NCBI GenBank assembly: GCA_905331475.1
Contig: CAJNYU010001726.1
Span: 126,637 to 190,636, forward strand
Source: Rotaria socialis
Lineage: Eukaryota > Rotifera > Eurotatoria > Philodinida > Philodinidae
Length of the DNA stretch: 64,000 nucleotides
Reading direction: 5' to 3'
Under the pieces are notes generated by a model, which saw only the letters and a program-made list of their open reading frames with translations, ran no database searches and was not told where the DNA came from. Of the stretch, positions 12,811 to 23,319 are shown one piece after another; position 1 is the stretch's first letter, and the number at the start of each line of letters is the position of its first letter. The translations under genes and the position numbers were made by a program.

Positions 12811-13280
12811 CTATGCACAGGAAGAGAAAAAGGAAGACAGCAACGGATCTAACTATGAAAGAATATCATCTTCTTTAAAATAACTGATATAAAAAATTAA
12901 TCTTTTCTATTTGTGAAAACATTTGATTGTCATTTAGCATCTACTCACCTTCATGTCTAGCAAGTACTTGACCAAAGGTAAAATTAACGATAACATTCCA
13001 ATTATTACCATGACCAGCATAACATATCCCCACACTTGTGCTGAACCATTTGTTGTATTCTATAGATCATTCAAAAAATATAAATTATATTACTTGACAA
13101 ACATCATCTACATACAATGAAATACATGAGAGCTTTGAACAAGGCGACCCAGGAAACAAAAACGGCAATCCAACCCGGAATAAAGATTAATGGATGAAAA
13201 CGGGACCATGGGGAATAGAATTCACGATTTTCTTCATCAGATTTTGATAATGAATTCATTTGAATCTCTTCAGTATTCAT
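12811..13280 (-). CDS. Candidate small two-helix membrane protein (105 aa)
   Basis: Three minus-strand exons join in phase: 13280-13116, 13059-12949 and 12852-12811. The introns are 56 and 96 nt with good GT-AG ends. The product begins MNTEEIQMNSLSKSDEENRE, a polar and probably cytosolic head. Helix one follows (PLIFIPGWIAVFVSWVALF), then a short NTTNGS loop with an N-glycosylation sequon, then helix two (GYVMLVMVIIGMLSLILPLV) and a short tail. A TTTTTAG acceptor sits directly before the ATG, so the transcript may be trans-spliced or have a 5'-UTR intron. I do not recognise the family. The first two exons are convincing; the third is short and less certain. Confidence 0.5.
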
Positions 13281-15604
13281 CTAAAAACATGATAATACAT
13301 GTATATTGCTATCAAAGCACAATTTTATACACATTAATGTAACTTTGTTGTAACATATATTACATTGAAATCATCATCAGAATATCTCACAGATCTTATT
13401 CGATTCTAAAGCGCTTTTTCTGATAAATGGAACTCTATGGTAATTTAAATAAAACTTTGTATAGTATTATTTCGAGTTTGTTATAAGATACTTATCAATG
13501 ATATTCCACTCATTTCTGTCTTTGAAAACCAAAACCAAAATCTATCTCGATAAATTCGATTAAAATAATGTTCAACTATAAATTTTAATATGATTAAGAA
13601 AATTAATACATTGCAACAAAAAGAAAAAGAAAATTTTTATTTTAAATAAGAGCCAGTTCAGAGAAGCCACGACGGATTTCCACAAAAGCTGCTCAATCGA
13701 TGGTTGCCAATTTGACTGATACTTGTATGTATGCTAGAGGCAACTGGTGTGATGAATTTCTGCGCAAGCCGTTTCAAAACATTTTATTCCGTTCGTGAGA
13801 TATTAAATTGTTTCTGAGAGCACCCTCTTCATAAAATGATTTTTTTCTGGCATCTATATCTTTTTATGGATGCATTCATTTCGCTTGAAATGTTTACTGT
13901 AGGTCTATCTTTAGTCGGGGTATTTACCCTTGAAAATGAGCTCGAACAGATGAATTGTCGATGAGTGGACCTGAAGTACCAAGTACATTAAAAGAGATGC
14001 AGTTTTTCGCGCTGTGTGCATATTCATATTGATTGAATAGATAATACCAGAGAGCTAAAATTTTAGCCACAGAGAGTTCTCATTGACTACTAACTCCGAT
14101 ATAAAAATTCAGCTCTCCAGCTAGTTCTTTTGGATCAGGAGACCCTCGTTAAAAATGCGATTTTTGCCCAAATCACGATTTTTGCACAGGTCATTCTAGA
14201 GAAAAATCAGGTCTATACAGGAATGATCTTTGTTGTGTTAAACTACACTCTTAGCACTATAAATTCACGCAAGAATCACCATAGGATAGCATAAAATGAC
14301 ATGCGGAGCCTTATTGGAATTTTTGGTCTTTTTGGGGTCTAAGGATAAGATGAACGGAAAAAAACATTGTTGGCTCTTCTAGTTTAGTCAATGACAAATA
14401 AATCGATAGACGATAGATAGGTGACGTAAGTGTCTATAATGTTCCATGCCATTTTAATAAAAGAAATAATTTAATAAATGTTTCATGATATTTATTTAAA
14501 AGAAAATAACAAAAAGAAAAGAAACAAAGAAAAAAAAGAGAACAAAATAAACTAGGATGAAGATATATCTAGAACGAAAACCAAAAGTAAGAGAAATTAT
14601 ATGATATGAAAAAAAGGAAAAATAGACTTATTTAATACTTACCTTTTACCTACCTATACGAGTGGATATTGTTCTTGGATTAAACGAACTAAATTCTCAA
14701 AAGGACGCTGACCAAATCGACGACGACGCCACATGAATTCAATCAAGTGATATACCTAGCAAAGAACGATATTGGCCCATTACGTAAGTAAAGTTAGCAC
14801 CCGATTCGATATTTCTTGTCCCGATTCGCTCGGTGACTTGTACTATCATTCTAGTCAGTTGTGCTGGATGTAGAATTTAATTTTGAATCGAATGGCACTA
14901 TTTTCAGAGGGAGTCATCGGGCAAAAAAATAGGATTTTACTTGGGTAAATAATATAAATGTAGATAGTTGGTATTTTCAGGTGCTCAGAAACATTTCCAA
15001 CAAAATAAACATTATTTCTATGGAATCATATTATCATGTTATTAATAGCCAAGAAGTTTTCTTAATTTCCTTTTGGAAATTGGCGAGTTGAAAACCATCT
15101 GAAGATGAAGGTCTTTTTATTTTCATTAAAGAATAGAATATTATTTCTCTTTACACATGGATAGTATTTTATAATTATTTCTTTAAATAATGTCTTGAAT
15201 AGTTTATTTTAATCACAGTCTTATACTCAACAACACGTATGAAATAAATAATGTGTCCACATCCCGATGATTCATCAAATCGAGAGCAAAAACGTACATA
15301 TAGTGGAGGGACGCCACATATCTAGGCATTTTTCAAGAGGTTTCACGTAGGCATTTCGTACTCATGAATTCAATTAGACGTTTTAGTCAAAATCAATTTG
15401 CTAGCCCAAGTCAAATTTACAAGGATGACTTTGATAGATGATTGTAAATGCATTTCAACGGACAATAATATATTGTTCAATAGAAATGTAACATTGAAAA
15501 TGCCATTGTTTCGCCTTTTCCACCTCGTTTTTCTGATAGCAGTCGCGGTTTTAGTGTGCCAATTTTTTACTGATATTCATTTGATAACATATAAAAATAA
15601 TTGA
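13281..15604. other. Mostly non-coding spacer
   Basis: Apart from one possible exon (14654-14755, listed separately) I see no coding signal across these 2.3 kb. Purine-rich low-complexity sequence occurs at about 14480-14600. Confidence 0.5.
14654..14755 (-). CDS. Possible orphan exon encoding a basic peptide
   Basis: On the minus strand, an AG acceptor precedes 14755 and opens a frame with an internal ATG at 14734 to a TAG at 14654-14656. The peptide contains MWRRRRFGQRPFENL and then RLIQEQYPLV. The arginines are encoded mainly by CGT, as in the surrounding real genes. The composition and lack of low complexity suggest a real or recently real exon, but no partner exons were found within about 1 kb. 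It could be the last exon of a lost gene. Confidence 0.25.
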   Translation of the reverse strand, partial: VYHLIEFMWRRRRFGQRPFENLVRLIQEQYPLV

Positions 15605-16476
15605 ATGACCTTGATGGAACAAAAAGAGCAAGTTATTACTCACTTAATGAACTACTATGCGATATGTGAAGAACACGTCGATGCGATTTATAATGAAACA
15701 TTAGATTTATTTCATACATTATTAACGTTAACTGATTTCAATTCATTGATGATAATCGATGAAAAGATAATTTCGTCGCTTATCATCTTACTGATGGACA
15801 ATGTGGATTTAGATAATTGTAACGAGTAAAAGCATTGGTTTTACTATGAACAACTAAATGATTTCGTTCTTATAGTTTATATAAGCTAATTCTGATATGT
15901 ATTTTGCTGTCGTATAAATCATTTAGTCCATGATATGTTTTCTTTTACAAAATATTGGTTTTATCTGTAACCAAGAGCAAAACGACTCAAATAATGATCA
16001 AGCAACTAAAATCTTATCACAAATAATAGACGAATTGTATGATCATTTAGTAAGATAACATACTTAGAGTTAGAAAGAATTTTTTTTCTTATTTTCTCGA
16101 ATGAATCAAGTATGGAATCGTTTGATTCCTATCGTGATTTATTTAAATCATTAAATTCCAACTTAAGCGAATTAGAACGAGAAACAAATACATGTAATGA
16201 TAGCAAACAACAAGTGAAAAAAGTACTATTAGAGCTTCTATTATAAAATATGTAAAGTTTTTGCACTTTAGATTCAATCAAAACTTAACGAATATTTATG
16301 AATAATAACGATTACTATAATTGAAAAGCTAACTTAATCTTTTTATAGAAAGGAGAAAAATATCACATTATCGGTAAATACTTTCTTATTTTTAAACATA
16401 AGCTTCTATTTGTTTTCGACAATATTCAGAGAGTGAAAGCGATGAAAGTGATGATGATGACTTTGCAATTAATTAG
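15605..16476 (+). CDS. Candidate multi-exon gene of unknown function with acidic C-terminus (possibly decaying)
   Basis: Several open segments follow one another on the plus strand. The first, 15605-15829, starts MTLMEQKEQVITHLMNYY. A second near 15970-16058 contains NDQATKILSQIIDELYDHL. A third near 16115-16245 contains MESFDSYRDLFKSLNSNL and then ELERETN. After an ATATTCAG acceptor, a final acidic exon reads SESDESDDDDFAIN and stops at 16474-16476. Together they look like one helical, coiled-coil-prone protein. I could not join all exons in phase: the first donor (GA|GTAAAA) does not match the best frame of the second segment. It is either mis-spliced by eye or a pseudogene. Family not recognised. 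Confidence 0.35.
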
Positions 16477-17680
16477 TCTTAATTTTCTGGCGATATGTTT
16501 TCATGTTTTTATGATGCAATAAATCTCGGTGAAGATAATTATTCTTGGTTTTTTTACTGGCAGCTACTAAACCTTTTTTTCATTCTACGATTTCATTTTC
16601 ATTTTTATATCTGCCAATAGAATAAGATGCCCAATTATAATTCAAATATAACCGGTGCAAATTAGGCATCGATTTGAGTTCAGTTACAGTTTTTCAATAA
16701 ATAGAATTCATGTTTATGGAAAGAGGAGAGAGAGTGAAGTAAAGGGGAGAGGGTGAAGTGAGAAAACAGTCTCCTTCTGATAGAGAAGAAAAAAGCTCTC
16801 TCGAGTGGAAAGGACAGTACAAGTCTTTCTCATGAGGGATCTGTATGTGTGTCTTATTGTGGGNGGGAGGGTTCTGTATATTAATTGTCATATAAAATGA
16901 AAGTTAATCTATAACTAAATCGATTCGTTACGGTCGTCTGGAAACGACTTTTCTTGGCTCCCGTTCCCAGAAAATAGATCTTTTCGTAGCTTCCGAAAGT
17001 TTTGCACAGCTCCTGTGATTATATCAATTTTCGCATTGAAGAGTTTCTATTGTTGAATGTCACCTTATTGCGATATCTGATTTTTCACAACATACCATAT
17101 GTATCACACCAAACGCATGAATGATATGTAAATTTCGCAGTATTCGTTTAGTAACAAATGATGCAATTACCCTTTACTGATAAAAGCTTTCATATTCGCC
17201 GATAATTTACCTCCTAGTTTCGTTAGTATTTGCTTCCATTTAATAGTGCGATTTTTTCAGAATACCTTTGTGTATCTTTTCCGTATTCATCTATCGTTGA
17301 TCTTTTATACATTATCGTGTCTGTAATCAGTTTTAACAGATGTTCGCTATTGTCTTGTAATTATATAACATAATAGTTATTTCGAAGTGAAAATAAACTG
17401 TTGCATCGATGTATTTTAGTAAATTTAAAAATAGGACAAACAGATTTTCGAGAACGGAAAAACTTTTATAACATACCTGTTCCCGGTTCCCTCAAGAAAC
17501 GGGAACAGAAAATTCGAGATAAGGCCGTTCCCGTAGGATCCTGCTATTTGTTAGAAAAACGTAGTAGTTTTTCTTCTTCGGATATTCATTGATGTTGGAA
17601 CTCAAATTAGGCAGCTACTCGAAAAGAGCTGGTAGAGAAAGTTACAAACAAACTTTATCAATTTTTTCTTTTTAAATAAA
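16477..17680. other. Intergenic spacer
   Basis: Includes a purine-rich stretch (about 16718-16875) with one ambiguous base (N) at 16864, and GC-richer words such as GGGAACAG near 16960 and 17480-17540 that may be repeat remains. No gene supported. Confidence 0.5.
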
Positions 17681-18772
17681 ATGTGTGTAAATAGTTTGTC
17701 TGGCTATGTTTTATATCATTTACATAAATATCAATCTTCTATTGATATTGCCAACTTATCGAAAACATGCAAACAATTATATATTTTAATTGAAAAAGAT
17801 AATTATTTTTGTATGATGTTGATTAACAATCATTTCGAATCTAAATTATATCAACGTTATGTTTAGAGGTGTCAGCCGAAGGATTGAACGGCGGCGTCGG
17901 GCAACAATTTTCAATTTTTAAAGATTTCCAGCGGCTTCTTCTTTGAATGAGTAATGTCTTCAGCGGCGGCTACTATAAATTCTTAAAATTTTTTTCACAG
18001 CGGCGGCGGCGGCGGCTGATATTTGCAAGTCCTTATGTGACGGCGGCGGCTGAGTTAAAAATTCACCGATGAGAATTAAAAGAAAAATATTCGATTCGAT
18101 CGCATATGAATTGATGTCAGCGGCGGCGAACGACGCTATCAAAAATGTTAATCTCTTGTAGCGGCGGCTCCCCAAAAATTCTTAAAATTATCAGTAATTT
18201 GGTGGCTGCGGCGGCTCAGCCGTACGGCTGACACGTCTAGTTATGTTCTTCAAAATATTCAATAACGAGAGAAATTCCAATTATGTTTTATATCGAAAAA
18301 GAAAGAAAATTAAAAGAAATGTGTTTTGGAAAAATATGCATCAATTCAATTGTGTATTTCTTGGTTATTAAAAATGTTAAATAGTAAAGATAATAGTTAT
18401 GGTTACTTAGCTTATAAAGAGGTGTAATTAAATAAAAATTACATCCGCGTACAGCAGATGAATTAAAAATGTCTCTTACAGTCCAACAGTTTTTCAAATA
18501 TTATTTCAAAAGAAATAATTTTACAAATATCATTTGATAAATTGATTTATTTTTATTTAATTGAATCTAAACGATTACTAAGTATGGATTTGTTTGCAAT
18601 ATGTTTACATTGTTCATTAGATCATTTATATTACACCAAAAAATTATATCCGAAAGACGAATATGATTATGAATCAATGAGTAAAATAAAAGTATTCGAA
18701 TATTCGAATATTCGGATATTTGTTTTAGATTTAAAATTAAATACGAGTGTTAATACAATTAAATATTGTTGA
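17681..18772 (+). pseudogene. F-box-like protein pseudogene interrupted by a MITE
   Basis: The frame starting MCVNSLSGYVLYHLHKYQ continues with SSIDIANLSKTCKQLYILIE and DNYFCMMLINNHF. This is the pattern of an F-box (L..H...D...LS.TC..L......W...) near the N-terminus. It is cut at 17863 by a transposon-like insertion (17864-18239). Past the insertion the frame reaches a stop after YVLQNIQ. Coding-like segments then continue in shifting frames (LYRKRKKIKRNVFWKN, NSYGYLAYKE, and 18542-18772 with LFAICLHCSLDHLYY). At least one frameshift and one stop exist besides the insertion. Substrate-adaptor function in ubiquitin ligases would be the family role, but this copy is dead. Confidence 0.55.
17864..18239. 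mobile_element. Non-autonomous hAT-type MITE (376 bp)
   Basis: The element begins TAGAGGTGTCAGCCG and ends CGGCTGACACGTCTA, a 15-bp terminal inverted repeat with one mismatch. It is flanked by a perfect 8-bp direct repeat GTTATGTT at 17856-17863 and 18240-18247. An 8-bp target duplication with termini beginning TAGNG is diagnostic of the hAT superfamily. The interior encodes nothing and is rich in GCGGCGGC words, striking in AT-rich surroundings. It interrupts the F-box-like reading frame. A transposase must be supplied from elsewhere in the genome. Confidence 0.88.
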
Positions 18773-20316
18773 ATAATGTTTTTTCTTATTATGTAAGATA
18801 GAATCGTGTAAAATAAACATTTGTAAATTTTAATTGTCTTCGTCTTTTTGAATCTGTTCGCAATATATTTTTCAAGTTTTCAAAACTGTAGATCGAAAAC
18901 ACACCAATTCTACATATTGATTTCGAGATGAAAAATTAAGTGATTCTTAATCAATTTTCTTACTCTATGTCTAATATTGAGTAATACTACTGGCAATCAA
19001 TCGTTGATTGAAATTTTAAATAAACAACTCGACAATTTTCTAAACAAATTTATGCTCAAATACAACTAATTGCTTTTATTTAAAAGCCAGAACATTCTTA
19101 TGCGTCACCGATTGATACATATGATTCATCGCATCAGTAAACGATGACATCGAAAATATATGGCTACCTTTATGTCATCGAAATACACAGACTATGCAAG
19201 ATATTTAAGTAACACTTATGATTTGACAATGATTAGCTGATTCTTGCCAATACTATAAGAAGGACGATATGATGAAAAACTAGAAATAAATATTGTTCTA
19301 AAGCTATCACGAGGAAGGATTATTTTCAATGTAGTGTTTAACCAAAAATCAACTCGTCGTTCTATTAGTGGAGAAATGCTGAAATTATAACTTATCGAAA
19401 GATACTCATTTTTTTCTGTAAAATTTATAAGATTTTGCCCAAAGGTTAAGATTGCTGTTGGATAAAAATCGATTTTATTTTCTCAATACTGTTACGTATT
19501 ATATTACGGAGAAAAAAAATGAGATACAAAGTTGATTTTTCGCATATGAAAGCATATTGACTGACTGATTTTAAATAACGATATAAAAATTATGAGTTGG
19601 TTGTTGTTCTAGAACAGATGTCGGACTTTTATTTACTGGGAAATAAGAAGAATAACATATTCATTTTGCGGCATTTAGAAGAAAAATTTACTTCGACTGA
19701 AGTACGTACAATCAACCCGAATTTTGAATTTCGCCATTCTATATTCTATTGCTGTTTTACAATACAAAGGTATCGCACAATATATACTATTCGTAATTGC
19801 ATCATACTTGTAGGCCATAACGCAGATGCTTGATGCAACAGTTGTATCTTGTTGGATATAGGCTTATTTATTTATGAAACGCCTATGCTTTTTTTGCTTC
19901 GTCATTGAGAAAGGACAAGATATCCATGCCGCTTTTATTATGTTTACCTTTACTAAACTGACGCTTTTTCTTCGATTGCCATTTAGTGCAAGCACACACA
20001 TGCAAACTCTTAGAAGACACTGATTTCCCTTTGTATATTTCGTATTTTAGAGAGAAAAATGGTTATCATTTTTAAATTGAGTTGGGAGCATATTTTTTTA
20101 TAATATATTATCCGGCTGTCTTTTTTTCCATTCTCCCGCAGATTTTTCACTATTAATCATTTTTCTCCGCGATTATGAGATCTATCAATAGTTTTGTCGA
20201 ATATATATATATATATATACAAAATACAGACTGAATACTTATTTCAGTTAAAATTGTTTTCGTTTATAGTTAAACTTTCTTTTTTAGCACAATATTGATT
20301 GCAGTTCATCGTCAAA
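18773..20316. other. Intergenic spacer upstream of vWFA paralogue 2
   Basis: AT-rich. An AT dinucleotide run lies at about 20202-20220. A TTTTTTAG acceptor-like site 30 bp upstream of the next ATG (near 20287) suggests a 5'-UTR splice or a trans-splice site. No gene supported. Confidence 0.5.
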
Positions 20317-21271
20317 ATGAGTGAATCAATGGACATTGCTTTTCTTCTAGTTACCATGTCACCAGTGAACAGTTGTCCGTCTGATGTGGCAGATATGATT
20401 TCATCCATTATAAATCCTATATTAGAAAATAATTGTGATACTCATTTAGCATTAGTCAAATATAAATCTGAGAATGATATTCGTGTACCAACAGTTTATC
20501 CTTTTACAACATCAGTCAGCACCTTCAAAAATTGGTTTACTACTAGTGATGCACCAGTTCAACAACATAGTCATAAGGGAACTATAGAAATCCGTAAGAG
20601 AGACAATATTTCTATATAGTCATCATTTTGCTGACTACTATTTTAGTTGATAGTTTAAGAATTGCGCTTGATCTTGACTGGCGTACAGCGGTAAATAAAC
20701 ATACTCGATAATTAATTTCTTTGATTATTGAAAAAATAGAGTGATGATCGATGCCATGAAAAGATTGTATTTTTGATTACTGATGGTTTACCCTGTCAGA
20801 AGTTCGTCAATCCAAAAATAATCGAAAATGATGATAACTTATGTGCTTGTAATGATCTATGGGCAATGTCCGATGAGTTTGTCAAGCAAAATATGACAAT
20901 AGTGATTATAGGCTTTGGCTCGATCGTTACTATATGCGATGATTTCTATGGATCTATAGCTAAAAATACTGGTAAAAGAGTTTCTTTTTTTTTGGTATTA
21001 TAATCTTAATACTTATCAACATTCAGGTGGTGAATATATACCGATCACAAATGCTAGCAATATTTTGTGTTCGTCAATTCAAGCAATTCTAACACAAGGA
21101 GATACATTATCACAATCACTTCGGCATATCAAACGTGAAGAATTCGAAAAAAATTCATCATATCATCATTCAATTATGCGAAACAAAGATCAATCTGAAA
21201 TGAAACATTCCCAAATCATGGCTCAACAAGGAGCATGGCTACTAAATAAGCTGTGTAGAGCTAACTTGTAA
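20317..21271 (+). CDS. von Willebrand factor A-domain-like protein (paralogue 2, degenerate metal site)
   Basis: Exons 20317-20593, 20647-20690, 20740-20971 and 21027-21271 join in phase to 265 aa. Intron positions and phases equal those of the gene at 6032-7202, and exon 2 has the same 44-nt length. Shared blocks are MDIA at the start, PFTTSVSTFKNW, the strand KIVFLITDGLPC, DLWAMSDEFVKQNMTIVIIG, CDDFYGSIAKNTGGEYIPI and SQSLRHI. The first MIDAS motif DxSxS is absent (MDIAFLLVTMSPVNS), so metal-dependent adhesion through this site is unlikely although ITDG remains. The C-terminus is shorter than in paralogue 1 and basic. An upstream in-frame ATG at 20299 exists, but 20317 aligns with the paralogue start. 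Confidence 0.8.
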
Positions 21272-21744
21272 TGATAGACATACGCTTTTTTTCGTTTTCT
21301 AATGGTAAAAAAAGTTGTCTTAATAGTAACCTGATTATTAAATTTATATGCAGGTAGTTATTTTATTTCTCATTCTGATGTGTTTCATGAAAAATAAAAT
21401 AATGATTGGATCTGGTGTAATTTATCTCCGTGTTTATAAAACAACTAGTGTCATCTATAAAATGAATTTCTTTTCATTGATAGAATATCTACATTCATAG
21501 ATTAGTTTCCATTAAGTATTTCATTTAAATGAGTAAATTTTTCTTTTTATTGAAATAAATTTCTCATGAATTCATCAAGTTTAGTAGTTAACCAATGACA
21601 CTTCGTTTCAAGATGATGTTGTTTATTTGTTGCTATTCCATTGCTTTTATTTATTCATTTTCGAACGAGACGAAGTTTACCACTGTTTTTCGATATTTTG
21701 ATATGAAAACTTGAATATTTTGTTTTAGATCGCAATAGGCAAAA
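21272..21744. other. Promoter region of RPS9
   Basis: 473 bp between the vWFA gene and RPS9. A TTTTAG acceptor at about 21723-21728, 16 bp before the ATG, marks a likely 5'-UTR intron end or spliced-leader site. No other feature seen. Confidence 0.5.
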
Positions 21745-22514
21745 ATGCCACGCGTTCCCCTTGTATACAACAAGACCTACTCGACGCCTCGTCGTCCATA
21801 CGAAAAAGAACGTCTAGATCAAGAACTTGAACTTATCGGTAAATTCGGTTTACGAAACAAACGTGAAGTATGGCGTGTTCGTTACACATTGGCCAAAATT
21901 CGCAAAGCTGCCCGTGAACTATTAACACTCGATGAAAAAGAACCAAAACGATTGTTCGAAGGTTTGCCACGTTAAAACAAATAACGAAAAGAAAATAACA
22001 ATTTTATGTTTTTTAATTAAAGGTAATGCTTTGCTTCGTCGTCTTGTCCGCATCGGTGTACTTGATGAATCTAAAATGAAGCTCGATTACGTATTGGGTT
22101 TGAAAGTTGAAGATTTTTTGGAGCGTCGTCTTCAAACACAACTTTTACGACTTGCTCTCGCTAAAAGTATTCATCATGCTCGTGTACTTATTCGACAACG
22201 TCACATTCGGTTCGTTTAATTATATGCAACATTGATTGTTTACTTGTTTCTTTTTCTTTTTTTTATTAAATAGTGTACGAAAACAAGTAGTCAATATCCC
22301 ATCATTTATTGTACGACTTGATTCACAAAAACATATCGATTTTGCTCTCCGTTCACCATTATCCAGCGGTGGTCGACCAGGTATTTATTGATAGAAATTT
22401 AATTTTTCTCGCTTATATATTGTTGTTGATTTTTCTTTAATAGGCCGTGTTAAACGAAAAAATATGCGAAAAGGCGAAAAGGGTGCCGCTGAAGAAGATG
22501 CCGATGAAGATTAA
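21745..22514 (+). CDS. RPS9: 40S ribosomal protein S9 (uS4)
   Basis: A core component of the small ribosomal subunit that binds 18S rRNA early in assembly. Exons 21745-21961, 22023-22209, 22274-22380 and 22444-22514 join in phase to 193 aa; the human protein has 194. It starts [20 protein letters not shown]. The S4 RNA-binding region includes [33 protein letters not shown] and [20 protein letters not shown], followed by the GGRPGRVKRKN tail and an acidic end. Introns are 61-64 nt. Every block is as conserved as expected, so this is certain. Confidence 0.98.
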
Positions 22515-23319
22515 ACTATCCGAATATCCATACACACAAGCAAAGAAATTGTCTAGCAAGAAAGTCATAAATGACTATCATCTTTGTTTTTTTTCTGTTT
22601 TTTTGTACTTGTGTTGTATGAATTCTTGTTTTGTCGACTCCATTGTCATCAATTACAAGAAAAAAAAAGAAGAAAATAACCGTTACTCTCTCTAAATAGA
22701 GAAGACAAGATATTGTTTATTCTTAACACTTTATCTGTAAAAAAATATTTAAAAGAAAAAGAGAAACAAGGATACTGATTAATTATGATCGAGCAAACAC
22801 TATGGAGTCGAATATTTCAAGTAGAAAAAAGAATGTTTAGCAAAGTCTTTAAGAGATCTTGATCTGATTACAAAGAATAGTGCTGAAGAAAATTTATAAA
22901 AAAAACGTTAAGCTGATGAGTAAATACTGTTTAACATTTTTTTCCGACAAAGTATCTTCAATTCCAGTTTTTCTCTAAACACTGATTTTTTTTGAAAAAA
23001 GACTTCGGGTAGTTTTGTTGATTGCATATTATCAATGTAATTTAACTGAGTAGATCACATGAGAATAAAAATACAATAAAAGTATTAATTAAAGGTACGC
23101 TTTGAAAATAATTTTCCTGTTAATCTTACGAAAAAATTTGATGATAAAATATTTAGTATTTCAGAACCATGATTTGTTTTCTCATTACCGACGTAGGCAG
23201 ACATCTATCATTTTCAATGTAAAATTCTATATCCAACAAATACTTCTATGAATCCAAACCTATCTATCAAAAGATTCTTTAGAAATCTTATCGATTACGA
23301 ATACTATGTTTACTTTAAT
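22515..23319. other. Intergenic spacer, RPS9 to ADCK2
   Basis: Contains the RPS9 3' region and AT-rich sequence with no exon I can support. The ADCK2 frame is open upstream from an ATG at 23248, but the downstream ATG at 23320 gives the better mitochondrial presequence. Confidence 0.5.
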
